A stretch of DNA of 15,518 bases from an uncultured Collinsella sp. (GCA_902465115.1 CABQMC010000017.1:1-15518), one strand, 5' to 3'; shown: positions 7,198 through 15,518, counted from the first letter of the stretch. The notes: generated from the letters alone by a model not told the origin. Numbers and translations are program-made.

Positions 7198-7919
7198 CAG
7201 TGTCTTCCACCCTCAAAGCGCACCGCAAAGTAGGCGTCTTGGAATCCCTGCTTGCAGCTGCGCGAAAGCGGGATGCACGCGCCCGAGCGCATGACGATGT
7301 CCGTGCGGTCAAAGTGATCGATATTGCGCAGGTTGACCTGGTAGCTGCGGTGGCATTTAAAGAAGACCGCGTTTTGCTCCAAGCGGTCCTCGACGCTGCG
7401 GAACGACTCGAGTGCCTCGATATCGCGTCCGTCGCGCAGGTGGAAGACCACGTGCTTGTTGCGCGCCTCGGCATATTCGATGTCGGACAGGCGCAGGGCG
7501 TGGTAGCCAAAGGAAGTTTTGATCACGAGCTCGTCGGTTGCCGCCGGGCGCATGCTCGAAAGCTCGTCGAGTAACTGCGCCAGGCGTTCGTAAGTCACGG
7601 GCTTGAGCAGATAGTCGAAGGCACGGACCTCGTAGGACTCCAGTGCGAACTCGGGCGACGAGGTGAGGAACACCAGGCGCACGGCGGTATCGGCCTGGCG
7701 CAGTTCGCGTGCGGTGTCCATGCCGTTGACGAGCGGCATGATCATGTCGAGCAGAATGATGTCGGCGCGCGATGCGGCATGGCGGGCCAGTAGGTCCTCG
7801 CCGCGCGTGACGAGCGCAACATCGACCGCCGTGCCCGTCTCGGTCGACCAACGATCGATCATTCGGTGCAGTCTATCTAGAAAAGCGACGTCATCGTCGC
7901 AGGCAATAATCTTGAGCAT
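7197..7919 (-). CDS. LytTR-family response regulator (AgrA/LytR type)
   Basis: This is a cytoplasmic DNA-binding response regulator, 240 residues. The receiver domain (1-~120) has the acidic pair D8/D9, phospho-acceptor D58 (IILLDMIMP), T86 and K106 (LLKPV). The LytTR DNA-binding domain is about 133-236 (LVIKTSFGYHALRLSDIEYAEARNKH begins it; FFKCHRSYQVNLRNID is the typical core). The length is standard. The ATG at 7919-7917 has AAGGGGG three to four bases upstream on the minus strand. It is the first gene of a two-gene unit with the kinase. The 207 bases upstream, up to the nadA palindrome, hold no gene I can support and no promoter that I can place with confidence. The regulated genes are unknown; LytTR regulators bind paired direct repeats, and I see none convincing here. 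Confidence 0.93.
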   Translation of the reverse strand: MLKIIACDDDVAFLDRLHRMIDRWSTETGTAVDVALVTRGEDLLARHAASRADIILLDMIMPLVNGMDTARELRQADTAVRLVFLTSSPEFALESYEVRAFDYLLKPVTYERLAQLLDELSSMRPAATDELVIKTSFGYHALRLSDIEYAEARNKHVVFHLRDGRDIEALESFRSVEDRLEQNAVFFKCHRSYQVNLRNIDHFDRTDIVMRSGACIPLSRSCKQGFQDAYFAVRFEGGRH

Positions 7920-8126
7920 TCGGCCCCCTTAAGTAGTTCGATTTTGCCACATCGGGCACGCGCCGCTTGCGGAGGTGCGGACCGTTTGCGCCCCACGGCG
8001 TGCAACTCGCGCCAAGCGGTATTGCGGTGGCGAAAGATGCCTCCTGCGCCATCGAGAGCTCAGCTATCCTCAGCTTGCCAGTTCGAAAATGGACTTGCTA
8101 CATGATTGAATCTTTATTTCAACTTT

Positions 8127-8170
8127 ACACCTAGGTTTACAGCTGTCTTGTCAGCTGTAAACCTAGGTGT
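8127..8170. promoter_or_regulatory. Perfect palindrome over the nadA promoter, probable NiaR operator
   Basis: ACACCTAGGTTTACAGCTG (8127-8145) is followed after six bases (TCTTGT) by its exact reverse complement (8152-8170). Each arm itself contains the small palindromes CCTAGG and CAGCTG. No T-run follows, which argues against a terminator. The right arm covers the -35 box and all of the spacer of the predicted nadA promoter, the expected place for a repressor site. The operon encodes its own candidate repressor, niaR, so NiaR is the natural candidate; that link is inferred. Confidence 0.75.
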
Positions 8171-8176
8171 CATACT
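8148..8176 (+). promoter_or_regulatory. Predicted sigma-70-type promoter of the nad operon
   Basis: The -35 box TTGTCA (8148-8153, five of six consensus bases) is separated by exactly 17 bases from the -10 box CATACT (8171-8176, four of six). This puts transcription start near 8183 and gives a leader of about 30 bases before the nadA ATG. The -35 box lies at the loop and right arm of the palindrome at 8127-8170. Confidence 0.6.
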
Positions 8177-8211
8177 AAAGCCCCAAGATTCGCCAAAAGA
8201 GAGGGGCCTTG

Positions 8212-9237
8212 ATGGCACAGAGCGCGAACATGGATGCGTCGGAGCTTGCACGCGATATCGCGGCCGGCCTAGCATCGGCAACGACGGCAACGGAGCACGC
8301 GGCACTGGTGCCCGCAGAGCTCGTCGAGGCCATTCAGCAACTAAAAACACAACGTGACGCGGTGATCCTGGCGCACTACTATGTGGCGCCCGAGGTCCAA
8401 GCCGTTGCCGATTACGTCGGCGATAGCTTCTACCTGGCAAAGCTCGCCAAGAGCCTGCCGCAGCAGACCATCGTGCTGTGCGGCGTGGAGTTTATGGGCG
8501 AGAGCGCCAAGCTGCTCAACCCCACCAAGACCGTGCTGCTGCCCGAGCCGGGTGCGGACTGCCCCATGGCGCATATGGTCAAGCGCGAGACGGTCGATGA
8601 GGCGCGCGCCGAGTACGGCGACGACCTGGCTGTCGTCTGCTACGTCAACTCGACGGTCGAGATCAAGAGCTGGAGCGACGTGTGCGTCACCAGCTCCAAC
8701 GCCGTCAAGATCGTGTCCGAGCTGCCGCAGCAACACGTCCTGTTCATCCCCGATCAAAACCTGGGCCGCTTTGTAGCCGAGCAGGTGCCGCAAAAGCACG
8801 TCATCCTCAACAAGGGCTACTGCCCGCGCCACCACATCATCACCGTCGAGCAGATCGTCGATGCGCAGGAAGCGCACCCCGACGCGCTCGTGCTGGCGCA
8901 CCCCGAGTGCAAGGCCGACGTCCTTGCCGAGGCCGACTACATCGGCTCCACCGCCGGTATCATCAAGTACGCCGAGGAGTCGGACGCGAGTGAGTTCATC
9001 ATCGTGACGGTTCGCGGCGTGCTCTACGAGCTCGAGCGCCGCTGCGAGGGCACCGGCAAAAAGTTCTACTTCCCCGCGGTGCAGCCCACCTGCGTCAACA
9101 TGGATCTCATCACGCTCGAAAAACTCGTGCACTGCCTGGAGACGGGCGAGGGCGAGGTGCAAATCGGCGTGTCGGACGAGGCTGCCGACCAGGCCAAACT
9201 CACGCTCGACCGCATGCTCGAGTACGCGGCGCGCTAA
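8212..9237 (+). CDS. nadA: Quinolinate synthase NadA
   Basis: NadA condenses iminoaspartate with dihydroxyacetone phosphate to make quinolinate, the second step of de novo NAD synthesis; it carries an oxygen-sensitive [4Fe-4S] cluster. The 341-residue protein has the three repeated domains of the family. Cluster ligands by alignment to known NadA are C117 (PGADCPMAHM), C204 (NKGYCPRHH) and C294 (QPTCVNM), with 87 residues between the first two as in E. coli and Pyrococcus. Other signatures are ILAHYYVAPEVQ, YVGDS, YVNSTVE, DQNLG, HPEC and STAGII. The ATG at 8212 has AGAGAGGGG five bases upstream; a TTG directly before it (8209) is too close to the ribosome binding site. It is first in the nadA-nadB-nadC-niaR operon. 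The first ~40 residues are a weakly conserved extension. Confidence 0.97.
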   Translation: MAQSANMDASELARDIAAGLASATTATEHAALVPAELVEAIQQLKTQRDAVILAHYYVAPEVQAVADYVGDSFYLAKLAKSLPQQTIVLCGVEFMGESAKLLNPTKTVLLPEPGADCPMAHMVKRETVDEARAEYGDDLAVVCYVNSTVEIKSWSDVCVTSSNAVKIVSELPQQHVLFIPDQNLGRFVAEQVPQKHVILNKGYCPRHHIITVEQIVDAQEAHPDALVLAHPECKADVLAEADYIGSTAGIIKYAEESDASEFIIVTVRGVLYELERRCEGTGKKFYFPAVQPTCVNMDLITLEKLVHCLETGEGEVQIGVSDEAADQAKLTLDRMLEYAAR

Positions 9238-9240
9238 GCC

Positions 9241-9275
9241 AACGTGACATGAGGGACAGTCCCTTATGCCACATT
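9241..9275. repeat. REP-like palindrome between nadA and nadB
   Basis: AACGTGACATGAGGGAC (9241-9257) faces GTCCCTTATGCCACATT (9259-9275) around a single central base, with three non-matching pairs in 17. It fills most of the 56-base gap between nadA and nadB and starts three bases after the nadA stop. There is no T-run. It could reduce read-through or stabilise the upstream mRNA, or be a mobile palindromic element. The centre GGGACAGTCCC shares GGGACAG with the repeat at 3747-3813. Confidence 0.7.
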
Positions 9276-9293
9276 ACAAGGGAGAGGATTCCT

Positions 9294-10670
9294 GTGGAAA
9301 CCAAACAATACCCCGATATGGAGTGCGACGTCGTCATTGCCGGTTGTGGCGTGGCGGGCCTGTACGCGGCCCTCAATCTGCCGACGAGCACGCGCGTGAT
9401 CATGCTCTCCAAGGGCGCTGTCGACGAGTGCGATTCGATGCTCGCACAGGGCGGCATTTGCGTACTGCCCGAGGGCTCGGACTATGATGCCTTCTTTGAG
9501 GACACCATGCACGCCGGCCACTACGAGAACCGCCGCGAGAGCGTCGACATCATGATCCGCTCGAGCCGCTCGGTCATCAACGACCTGCTAGCGATGGGCG
9601 TGGATTTTGAGCGCAAGGCCGACGGCAGCCTCGACTTTACCCGCGAGGGCGCACACAGCCGCCCGCGCATTGCCTTCCATGCCGATATTACGGGCAAGGA
9701 GATCACGACCAAGCTGCTCCAGGCCGTTCGCAAGCTGGATAACGTGCAGATCTTGGAGCACGTGGCCATGACCGACATCCTGACGGGCGAGCGTGACGGC
9801 GCCACGGTGTGCACCGGCGTCGTCGCCGTTCCCGTGGACGAGAACAACTCGGTTCGCCCCGCCGACGAGCTGACAAATGCCGCCGAGGGCGTGCATGCCG
9901 GCGAGCCGTTTAAGATCCATGCCCGCCACACGCTGTGGGCGACGGGCGGTATCGGCGGCGTATACGACCATTCGACCAACTACCCGCAACTCACGGGCGA
10001 TGCCTGCTACATCGCTCAGGAGCATGGCATTAAGATGGAGCACCTGGACTACGTGCAGATTCACCCCACGGGTCTGTTCTCGCCGCAGCCAGGCCGCACC
10101 TTCCTGATCAGCGAGAGCTGCCGCGGCGAGGGCGCGATTCTGCTCAATGCCGCCGGCGAGCGCTTTACCGATGAGCTTCAGCCGCGCGATGTTGTCGCCG
10201 CCGCCATCCGCGAGCAGATGAAGCAGGACGGTACCGAGCACGAGTGGCTGAGCTTTGCCCCCGTCGAGCGCGACGTGGTGACCGGGCACTTTGCCAATAT
10301 CCGCGCGCGCTGCCTGGAGGACGGCCGTGACATCTTGGACGAGCCCATCCCCGTTACGCCCACGCAGCACTACTTTATGGGCGGCGTGTGGGTTGACAAG
10401 GACGGCCGCACCTCGATGCCCGAGCTCTACGCCGCGGGCGAGACGGCTTGCAACGGCGTTCACGGCAAGAACCGCCTTGCATCAAACAGCCTGCTCGAAG
10501 CGCTGGTCTGGGGCCGCCGCGCTGCTTGGCGTATGCGCACCGGCGAGTCGCTTGCCGTGGAGCAGACGGGCGAGCCCGCGCTCGATGGACGTCATCGCGC
10601 CCTGAGCGCCGACACCCTGGCAATCGATGATCTGGCCCGTGCCGCCGGCACGCAGGCCGTGGAGGAGTAG
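9294..10670 (+). CDS. nadB: L-aspartate oxidase NadB, short form
   Basis: NadB is an FAD enzyme that oxidises L-aspartate to iminoaspartate, which NadA uses. In anaerobes the electron acceptor is usually fumarate rather than oxygen. The 458-residue protein has the FAD-binding GCGVAGL (17-23), the substrate-loop motif MLAQGGICV (49-57), a middle capping domain with HPTGLFSP, and the C-terminal FAD motif HGKNRLASNSLLEALVWGRRAA. Both family signatures are intact. Compared with E. coli NadB (540) it lacks most of the C-terminal helical domain; short forms are known in other anaerobes. The chosen start is GTG at 9294 with AAGGGAGAGGA ending five bases before it. An in-frame ATG at 9249 would place 15 extra residues inside the palindromic repeat and is less likely. 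The gap to nadC is three bases. Confidence 0.95.
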   Translation: METKQYPDMECDVVIAGCGVAGLYAALNLPTSTRVIMLSKGAVDECDSMLAQGGICVLPEGSDYDAFFEDTMHAGHYENRRESVDIMIRSSRSVINDLLAMGVDFERKADGSLDFTREGAHSRPRIAFHADITGKEITTKLLQAVRKLDNVQILEHVAMTDILTGERDGATVCTGVVAVPVDENNSVRPADELTNAAEGVHAGEPFKIHARHTLWATGGIGGVYDHSTNYPQLTGDACYIAQEHGIKMEHLDYVQIHPTGLFSPQPGRTFLISESCRGEGAILLNAAGERFTDELQPRDVVAAAIREQMKQDGTEHEWLSFAPVERDVVTGHFANIRARCLEDGRDILDEPIPVTPTQHYFMGGVWVDKDGRTSMPELYAAGETACNGVHGKNRLASNSLLEALVWGRRAAWRMRTGESLAVEQTGEPALDGRHRALSADTLAIDDLARAAGTQAVEE

Positions 10671-10673
10671 ACC

Positions 10674-11534
10674 ATGAATCCCATTACTATGAAACTCGTC
10701 GTCGATGAGCTGATTCTGCAGGCCCTGCGCGAGGACATTACGTTTGAGGACGTGAGCACGGCAAGCGTGTGTCCCACGGCGCGCCCCGCTACGGTGGAGC
10801 TTATCGCCAAGGCCGACGGCATCATCGCCGGCCTGGATGTGTTCGCTCGCACCTTTGAGCTGCTGGACCCGCAGAGCTCGGTGCTGTTTGATGTCGTCGA
10901 CGGTGACGAGGTGCACGCCGGCGACCACGTGGGCCAGGTGCGCGGCGACGCGCGCGTGCTGCTTTCGGGCGAGCGCGTGGCGCTCAACTATCTACAGCGT
11001 ATGAGCGGTATCGCCACCTACACGCACAACATGGCAGCGGCGCTCGAGGGTACCAAGACCGTGCTTGTCGACACACGCAAGACCACACCGGGCATGCGCG
11101 TGTTTGAGAAGGCCGCGGTTGAGATCGGTGGCGGCAGCAACCACCGCTACAACCTGTCGACGGCCGTCATGCTCAAGGACAACCACATCGATGCCGCCGG
11201 TGGTGTGACGCGTGCGATCGAGATGGCACGCGCCCACGCATCGTTTACCACGACGGTCGAGATTGAGTGCGAGAACCTGGACATGGTGCGCGAGGCCGTG
11301 GAGGCCGGTGCCGACATCATCATGCTCGACAACATGACCCACGACGACATGGCTGCCGCGATTGAGCTTATCGCCGGCCGCGCCAAGACCGAGTGCTCGG
11401 GCAATGTGGATGCCAGCAATATCCGCGCCCTGGCCGATCTGGGCGTCGACTTTATTAGCTCGGGTGCGCTGACACACTCCGCCCCGATCCTCGACCTCTC
11501 GCTTAAGCACCTGCGTCTGCTGGACGGTAAATAA
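10674..11534 (+). CDS. nadC: Nicotinate-nucleotide pyrophosphorylase (carboxylating)
   Basis: NadC converts quinolinate and PRPP to nicotinate mononucleotide, CO2 and pyrophosphate, which joins the de novo route to the common NAD pathway. The 286-residue protein has normal length and both domains. Active-site motifs are DTRKTTPG (133-140), GGGSNHR (152-158), KDNH (168-171), the VEIECEN strand and IIMLDN, with SSGALTHS near the end binding phosphate. The ATG at 10674 follows GGAGGAG, which overlaps the end of nadB; a second in-frame ATG five codons later is possible but has no better site. The stop overlaps the start of niaR (TAATG). Confidence 0.97.
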   Translation: MNPITMKLVVDELILQALREDITFEDVSTASVCPTARPATVELIAKADGIIAGLDVFARTFELLDPQSSVLFDVVDGDEVHAGDHVGQVRGDARVLLSGERVALNYLQRMSGIATYTHNMAAALEGTKTVLVDTRKTTPGMRVFEKAAVEIGGGSNHRYNLSTAVMLKDNHIDAAGGVTRAIEMARAHASFTTTVEIECENLDMVREAVEAGADIIMLDNMTHDDMAAAIELIAGRAKTECSGNVDASNIRALADLGVDFISSGALTHSAPILDLSLKHLRLLDGK

Positions 11535-12079
11535 TGAACGCCCGCGAGCGTCGCCGTGCCATCATGGGTGTGCTCGAGCGAGCCAAGGGGCCCGTATCGG
11601 GCAGCGCGCTTGCCCGCGAGGTGGGTGTGAGCCGCCAGGTCGTGGTGCAGGACATCGCTCTGCTGCGTGCCGATGGGCACGATATCGTGGCGACCAACCG
11701 TGGTTATGTGCTGCAGGAGGCCCCCAGCAGCCCCGCCGTGCCCACGCGCTTGGTCAAGGTTCGCCACAGCGTGGAGCAGGCAGGCGATGAGCTCACGAGT
11801 ATCGTCGATGCGGGTGGCGCCGTGCTCAACGTGATCGTCAACCATCGTGTGTACGGCAAGATCACGGCCGACCTGGACATCCGCAATCGTCGCGATGTTG
11901 AGCGCTATCTGCGCGATATCGAGAGCGGCAAGAGCTTTCCGCTGCTGACGGTGACGAGCGGCTACCACTTCCATCGCATTGCGGCAGAGGATGAGCAAAC
12001 CCTCGACGAGATCGAGGCCATGCTCAAGGAAAAAGGCTACTTGGCGGACCTAATGCCCTACGAAGACGGCCTGTCCTAG
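11534..12079 (+). CDS. niaR: NiaR-type niacin-responsive transcription repressor (HTH_11 plus 3H domain)
   Basis: This is a repressor of NAD synthesis and niacin uptake genes; in the family, nicotinic acid acts as co-repressor. The 181-residue protein has an N-terminal winged helix-turn-helix (about 5-60: ALAREVGVSRQVVVQDIALL, then NRGYVL) and a C-terminal 3H domain. The metal ligands known for the Thermotoga homologue match H78 (VRHS), E86, H145 and H147 (YHFHRI), and the third family histidine is H104 in VNHRVYGK. The length is typical. The ATG overlaps the nadC stop by one base, so it is the last cistron of the nad operon and probably controls it, autoregulating through the palindrome at 8127-8170. 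No niacin transporter gene is in the window. Confidence 0.92.
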   Translation: MNARERRRAIMGVLERAKGPVSGSALAREVGVSRQVVVQDIALLRADGHDIVATNRGYVLQEAPSSPAVPTRLVKVRHSVEQAGDELTSIVDAGGAVLNVIVNHRVYGKITADLDIRNRRDVERYLRDIESGKSFPLLTVTSGYHFHRIAAEDEQTLDEIEAMLKEKGYLADLMPYEDGLS

Positions 12080-12092
12080 TAACGACGAATGC

Positions 12093-12131
12093 AAAAGGAG
12101 GCCTCCGCGGCGATGCGGAGGCCTCCTTTTT
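12093..12131. terminator. Strong bidirectional intrinsic terminator between niaR and ferredoxin
   Basis: AAAAGGAGGCCTCCGC (12093-12108) and GCGGAGGCCTCCTTTT (12115-12130) form a perfect 16-bp stem with a 6-base loop. It is flanked by five T on the plus strand and four on the minus strand. It lies 14 bases after the niaR stop and 39 bases past the ferredoxin stop, so it ends both converging transcripts. Confidence 0.95.
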
Positions 12132-12169
12132 GTGCACGGTGTACTTTTGAGTGTGCAAGTGGGGAGTTG

Positions 12170-12355
12170 TTACTCCTCGACGATCTCGGTGATTGCGCCA
12201 GCGGGGCAAGCGTCCTGGCAAGCGCCACAGGCGACGCAGGAGTCCTCGTCAGCGACGGTAGCGACGTCCTGGAGCTCCAGAACGCCAGCGGGGCAGGAGT
12301 CGACGCAAACGCCACAAGCGATGCACTCGTCGGCATCAATTACGGGATGAGCCAT
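12170..12355 (-). CDS. 2[4Fe-4S] ferredoxin, clostridial type
   Basis: This is a small electron carrier, 61 residues, very acidic. It has two cluster-binding motifs of the form CxxCxxCxxxCP: CIACGVCVDSCP and CVACGACQDACP, so two [4Fe-4S] clusters. This is the size and pattern of clostridial ferredoxins that serve pyruvate:ferredoxin oxidoreductase and hydrogenases; its partner here is unknown. The start is the ATG at 12355-12353 (MAHPVIDADEC) with AGAGGAAA about eight bases upstream. The frame is open to 12421, but the added residues are basic, unlike a ferredoxin, and start inside the predicted -10 region. It is monocistronic, with its own promoter (12417-12444) and terminator (12093-12131). 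Confidence 0.95.
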   Translation of the reverse strand: MAHPVIDADECIACGVCVDSCPAGVLELQDVATVADEDSCVACGACQDACPAGAITEIVEE

Positions 12356-12416
12356 GGTAGTTTCCTCTCTGTTGACCGGCGCTACAGGCGATGCGCGTCG
12401 GTTTGATTCGGGCAAA

Positions 12417-12444
12417 AACATACCACGAGAGCGACCGTTTGCAA
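12417..12444 (-). promoter_or_regulatory. Predicted promoter of the ferredoxin gene
   Basis: On the minus strand TTGCAA (12444-12439) is followed after 16 bases by TATGTT (12422-12417). The transcript would begin near 12410, about 55 bases before the ferredoxin ATG. Confidence 0.5.
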
Positions 12445-12898
12445 TACCCTCTGACCGGCATCTTCATACCGTTCGCCGAGTATGCCAAGGTTTACTAAAA
12501 AACGCGCAGGTGGGGCCGTTGAACTGCACAAATGTTAGCTAAAGGTGACTCGTAATATTGAGCAATTGAGCGAGCTTCTGGAAAGCGTGTCCCGGAATCG
12601 ACGCTCAAAACGGGTCACGCCTTCCTCGGGGTCGCCCAAGACCGCCCCAGGCACCCCCAGATCCAAACCTCAGCCATCTCTACATAGATCTTGATAGATT
12701 TGCCCAGAACTCAAACAGTGCGTCTACCTGCGCATTTGCGAACCTAAACTCTCGGCAATAAGAAATCTTATATGAATTGACTTAGATTTTGTATATTCCG
12801 GCCCATAAGGGGATACACTACATCCTGAAAGACAAGCCGAAACACCGCGCGGCAGACCGCCGAGTCGGTGCAAACGCACAAGAGAGAGGGAATTTCTA
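12445..12898 (+). promoter_or_regulatory. Gene-free region upstream of dnaK with promoter and leader hairpin
   Basis: I see no gene in this stretch. Positions 12755-12820 are AT-rich against a GC-rich background and probably hold the dnaK promoter; candidate boxes are TTGACT (12777) and TTGTAT (12789) for -35 and GATACA or TACACT (12812-12819) for -10, but none has ideal spacing. The leader can fold CACCG (12843-12847) with CGGTG (12866-12870), enclosing GCGG/CCGC. The ribosome binding site GAGAGGG (12884-12890) is eight bases before the ATG. A tandem TTGAGC (12558-12563 and 12566-12571) is present. No CIRCE element and no correctly spaced HAIR (HspR) operator is visible. The 12580-12720 part shows nothing I can interpret. 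Confidence 0.4.
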
Positions 12899-14791
<1,893 letters not shown>

Positions 14792-14793
14792 TC

Positions 14794-15518
14794 ATGTCCG
14801 CCCGTAAAGCTCGCACGGAGGCGGCTGCCGCTGGCGCCGCCCCCGTTGACTCTGAGGAGAAGGACGTGAAGATTCCCGTAGAGGCCGTCGACGATACCGA
14901 GGCCAACGAGGCCGCGGCCGCCGAGGCTGTCGAGAACCAAGTAGAGGATTCCAACAAGGAGGCGACGATGACCGAGGACGAGATGGTGGAAGCCGCTATC
15001 CGCGCCGGTGAGGAAGCCGCCGACAACGACTTTAAGCTCAAGTTCGAGCAGGCTCAGAAAGAGCTTGCCGACGTGCGCAACGAGCTTGATGCTGCGGCAG
15101 AGGCTCAGAAGGCCGCCGAGGACAAGGCGAAGGACGCCACCGAGCGCACCGCCCGTTTGCAGGCCGACTGGGAGAACTTCCGTCGCCGCACCGCCAGCGA
15201 GCGCATCGCCGAGCGCGAGCGTGCGACCGAGAAGCTCGTCACCGCGCTGTTGCCGGTGGTCGACGATATCGAGCGCGCGATCGACCATGCCCGCAGCCAA
15301 GAGCTTGCCGACGACTTTAAGCAGTTCGTCGACGGCGTCGATGCGGTTCATGCCAAGCTGCTCGATGTGTTTGCGCACGAGGGCGTTGAGCCCATCGACC
15401 CTAAGGGCGAGGCGTTCGATCCGCTCGAGCACCAGGCCGTGGGTCGCGTTGAGGACGCGTCGCAGTACGACGAGACCGTCAACGACGTGTACCAGAAGGG
15501 CTACCGCATGGCGGATCG
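14794..15518 (+). CDS. grpE: GrpE, DnaK nucleotide exchange factor (3' end cut by window edge)
   Basis: GrpE is a dimeric nucleotide exchange factor that releases ADP from DnaK. 241 complete codons are visible. Residues 1-~70 are an Ala/Glu/Asp-rich, probably disordered extension. Residues ~75-130 form the long dimer coiled coil (FKLKFEQAQKELADVRNEL...), with the family core WENFRRRTASER near 126-137. The C-terminal beta domain has EAFDPLEHQAVGRVE around 205-220 and VYQKGYRMADR at the cut end. By family comparison only some 20-30 residues are missing. The start at 14794, two bases after dnaK, has only a weak ribosome binding site and would depend on coupling. A second in-frame ATG at 14968 has a near-ideal site and would give a product of standard length (~200). 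Confidence 0.96.
   Translation, partial: MSARKARTEAAAAGAAPVDSEEKDVKIPVEAVDDTEANEAAAAEAVENQVEDSNKEATMTEDEMVEAAIRAGEEAADNDFKLKFEQAQKELADVRNELDAAAEAQKAAEDKAKDATERTARLQADWENFRRRTASERIAERERATEKLVTALLPVVDDIERAIDHARSQELADDFKQFVDGVDAVHAKLLDVFAHEGVEPIDPKGEAFDPLEHQAVGRVEDASQYDETVNDVYQKGYRMAD
14956..14970 (+). promoter_or_regulatory. Strong internal ribosome binding site and start codon inside grpE
   Basis: AAGGAGG (14956-14962) lies exactly five bases before an ATG (14968-14970), in frame with the grpE start at 14794 (58 codons later). It is the strongest ribosome binding site seen near any gene of the window. It either marks the true grpE start or gives a second, shorter GrpE. Confidence 0.6.

Noticed and set aside
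7891..8052. A 53-residue minus-strand frame before the response regulator, containing SCTPWG, considered as a peptide pheromone precursor
   Set aside because: It overlaps the regulator start in another frame, lacks a ribosome binding site and lacks the amphipathic leader and acidic tail of AgrD. No agrB-like gene is nearby.
8127..8170. The nadA palindrome as an intrinsic terminator or attenuator
   Set aside because: No T-run follows either arm, and the -35 and -10 boxes overlap or follow the palindrome, so transcription would start after it.
8930..8945. HPEC cysteine of NadA as a cluster ligand
   Set aside because: By alignment with characterised NadA proteins, the ligands are C117, C204 and C294; C233 in HPEC is conserved but not a ligand.
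12558..12714. TTGAGC repeats and ACTCAA as an HspR (HAIR) operator
   Set aside because: The half-sites are either in tandem or more than 100 bases apart, not inverted with the 7-base spacing of HAIR.

Overview
The window looks like chromosome of a high-GC anaerobic actinobacterium of the class Coriobacteriia, most probably Collinsella or a close relative. This is inferred from gene content and codon use, not from a database match. The sequence shows GC-rich third codon positions, genes for [NiFe]-hydrogenase maturation, an oxygen-sensitive NadA, a two-cluster ferredoxin, and a DnaK of Gram-positive length (630 residues) followed directly by GrpE. No rRNA, tRNA, CRISPR array, phage gene or transposase gene is visible. 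Short palindromic REP-like repeats sit in two intergenic gaps.

Layout. (1) Positions 1-4601, minus strand, form a nickel/hydrogenase block. Transcription runs right to left: a small His-containing helical protein, the nickel regulator nikR with an unusual His/Cys-rich N-terminal tail, a palindromic repeat, hypF, hypC, then hypD, which is cut by the window edge. (2) Positions 4674-5855 hold trxA (minus) with its terminator and, divergently, a 191-residue protein that looks like a uracil-DNA glycosylase fold without its catalytic motifs. (3) Positions 5920-7919, minus strand, hold an AgrC/AgrA-type two-component system: a LytTR response regulator, then a membrane GHKL histidine kinase overlapping it by one base. 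No peptide pheromone gene or processing gene is next to it. (4) Positions 8127-12131, plus strand, are a complete de novo NAD operon, nadA-nadB-nadC-niaR. A promoter is overlapped by a perfect 19-bp-arm palindrome, a second REP-like palindrome lies between nadA and nadB, and a strong two-way terminator closes the operon. (5) Positions 12170-12355, minus strand, encode a 2[4Fe-4S] ferredoxin. (6) Positions 12899-15518, plus strand, hold dnaK and the first ~90% of grpE, preceded by a gene-free stretch of about 540 bases.

How the parts work together. HypF and HypC/HypD make and place the Fe(CN)2CO group of [NiFe]-hydrogenases, and NikR would tune nickel supply, so block 1 is a coherent nickel-enzyme unit. 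In block 4, NadB and NadA make quinolinate from aspartate and dihydroxyacetone phosphate, NadC converts it to nicotinate mononucleotide, and NiaR at the operon end most likely represses the operon through the palindrome over the nadA promoter when niacin is present. DnaK and GrpE are the core of the Hsp70 chaperone system.

The most notable observations are the degenerate UDG-like protein, the NikR tail with its translationally coupled His-helix partner, the nadA operator/promoter arrangement, a second in-frame start in grpE with a near-ideal ribosome binding site, and the two palindromes sharing a GGGACAG core. I see no clear sign of a wholly new multi-gene system; most of the window is ordinary core and metabolic genome.
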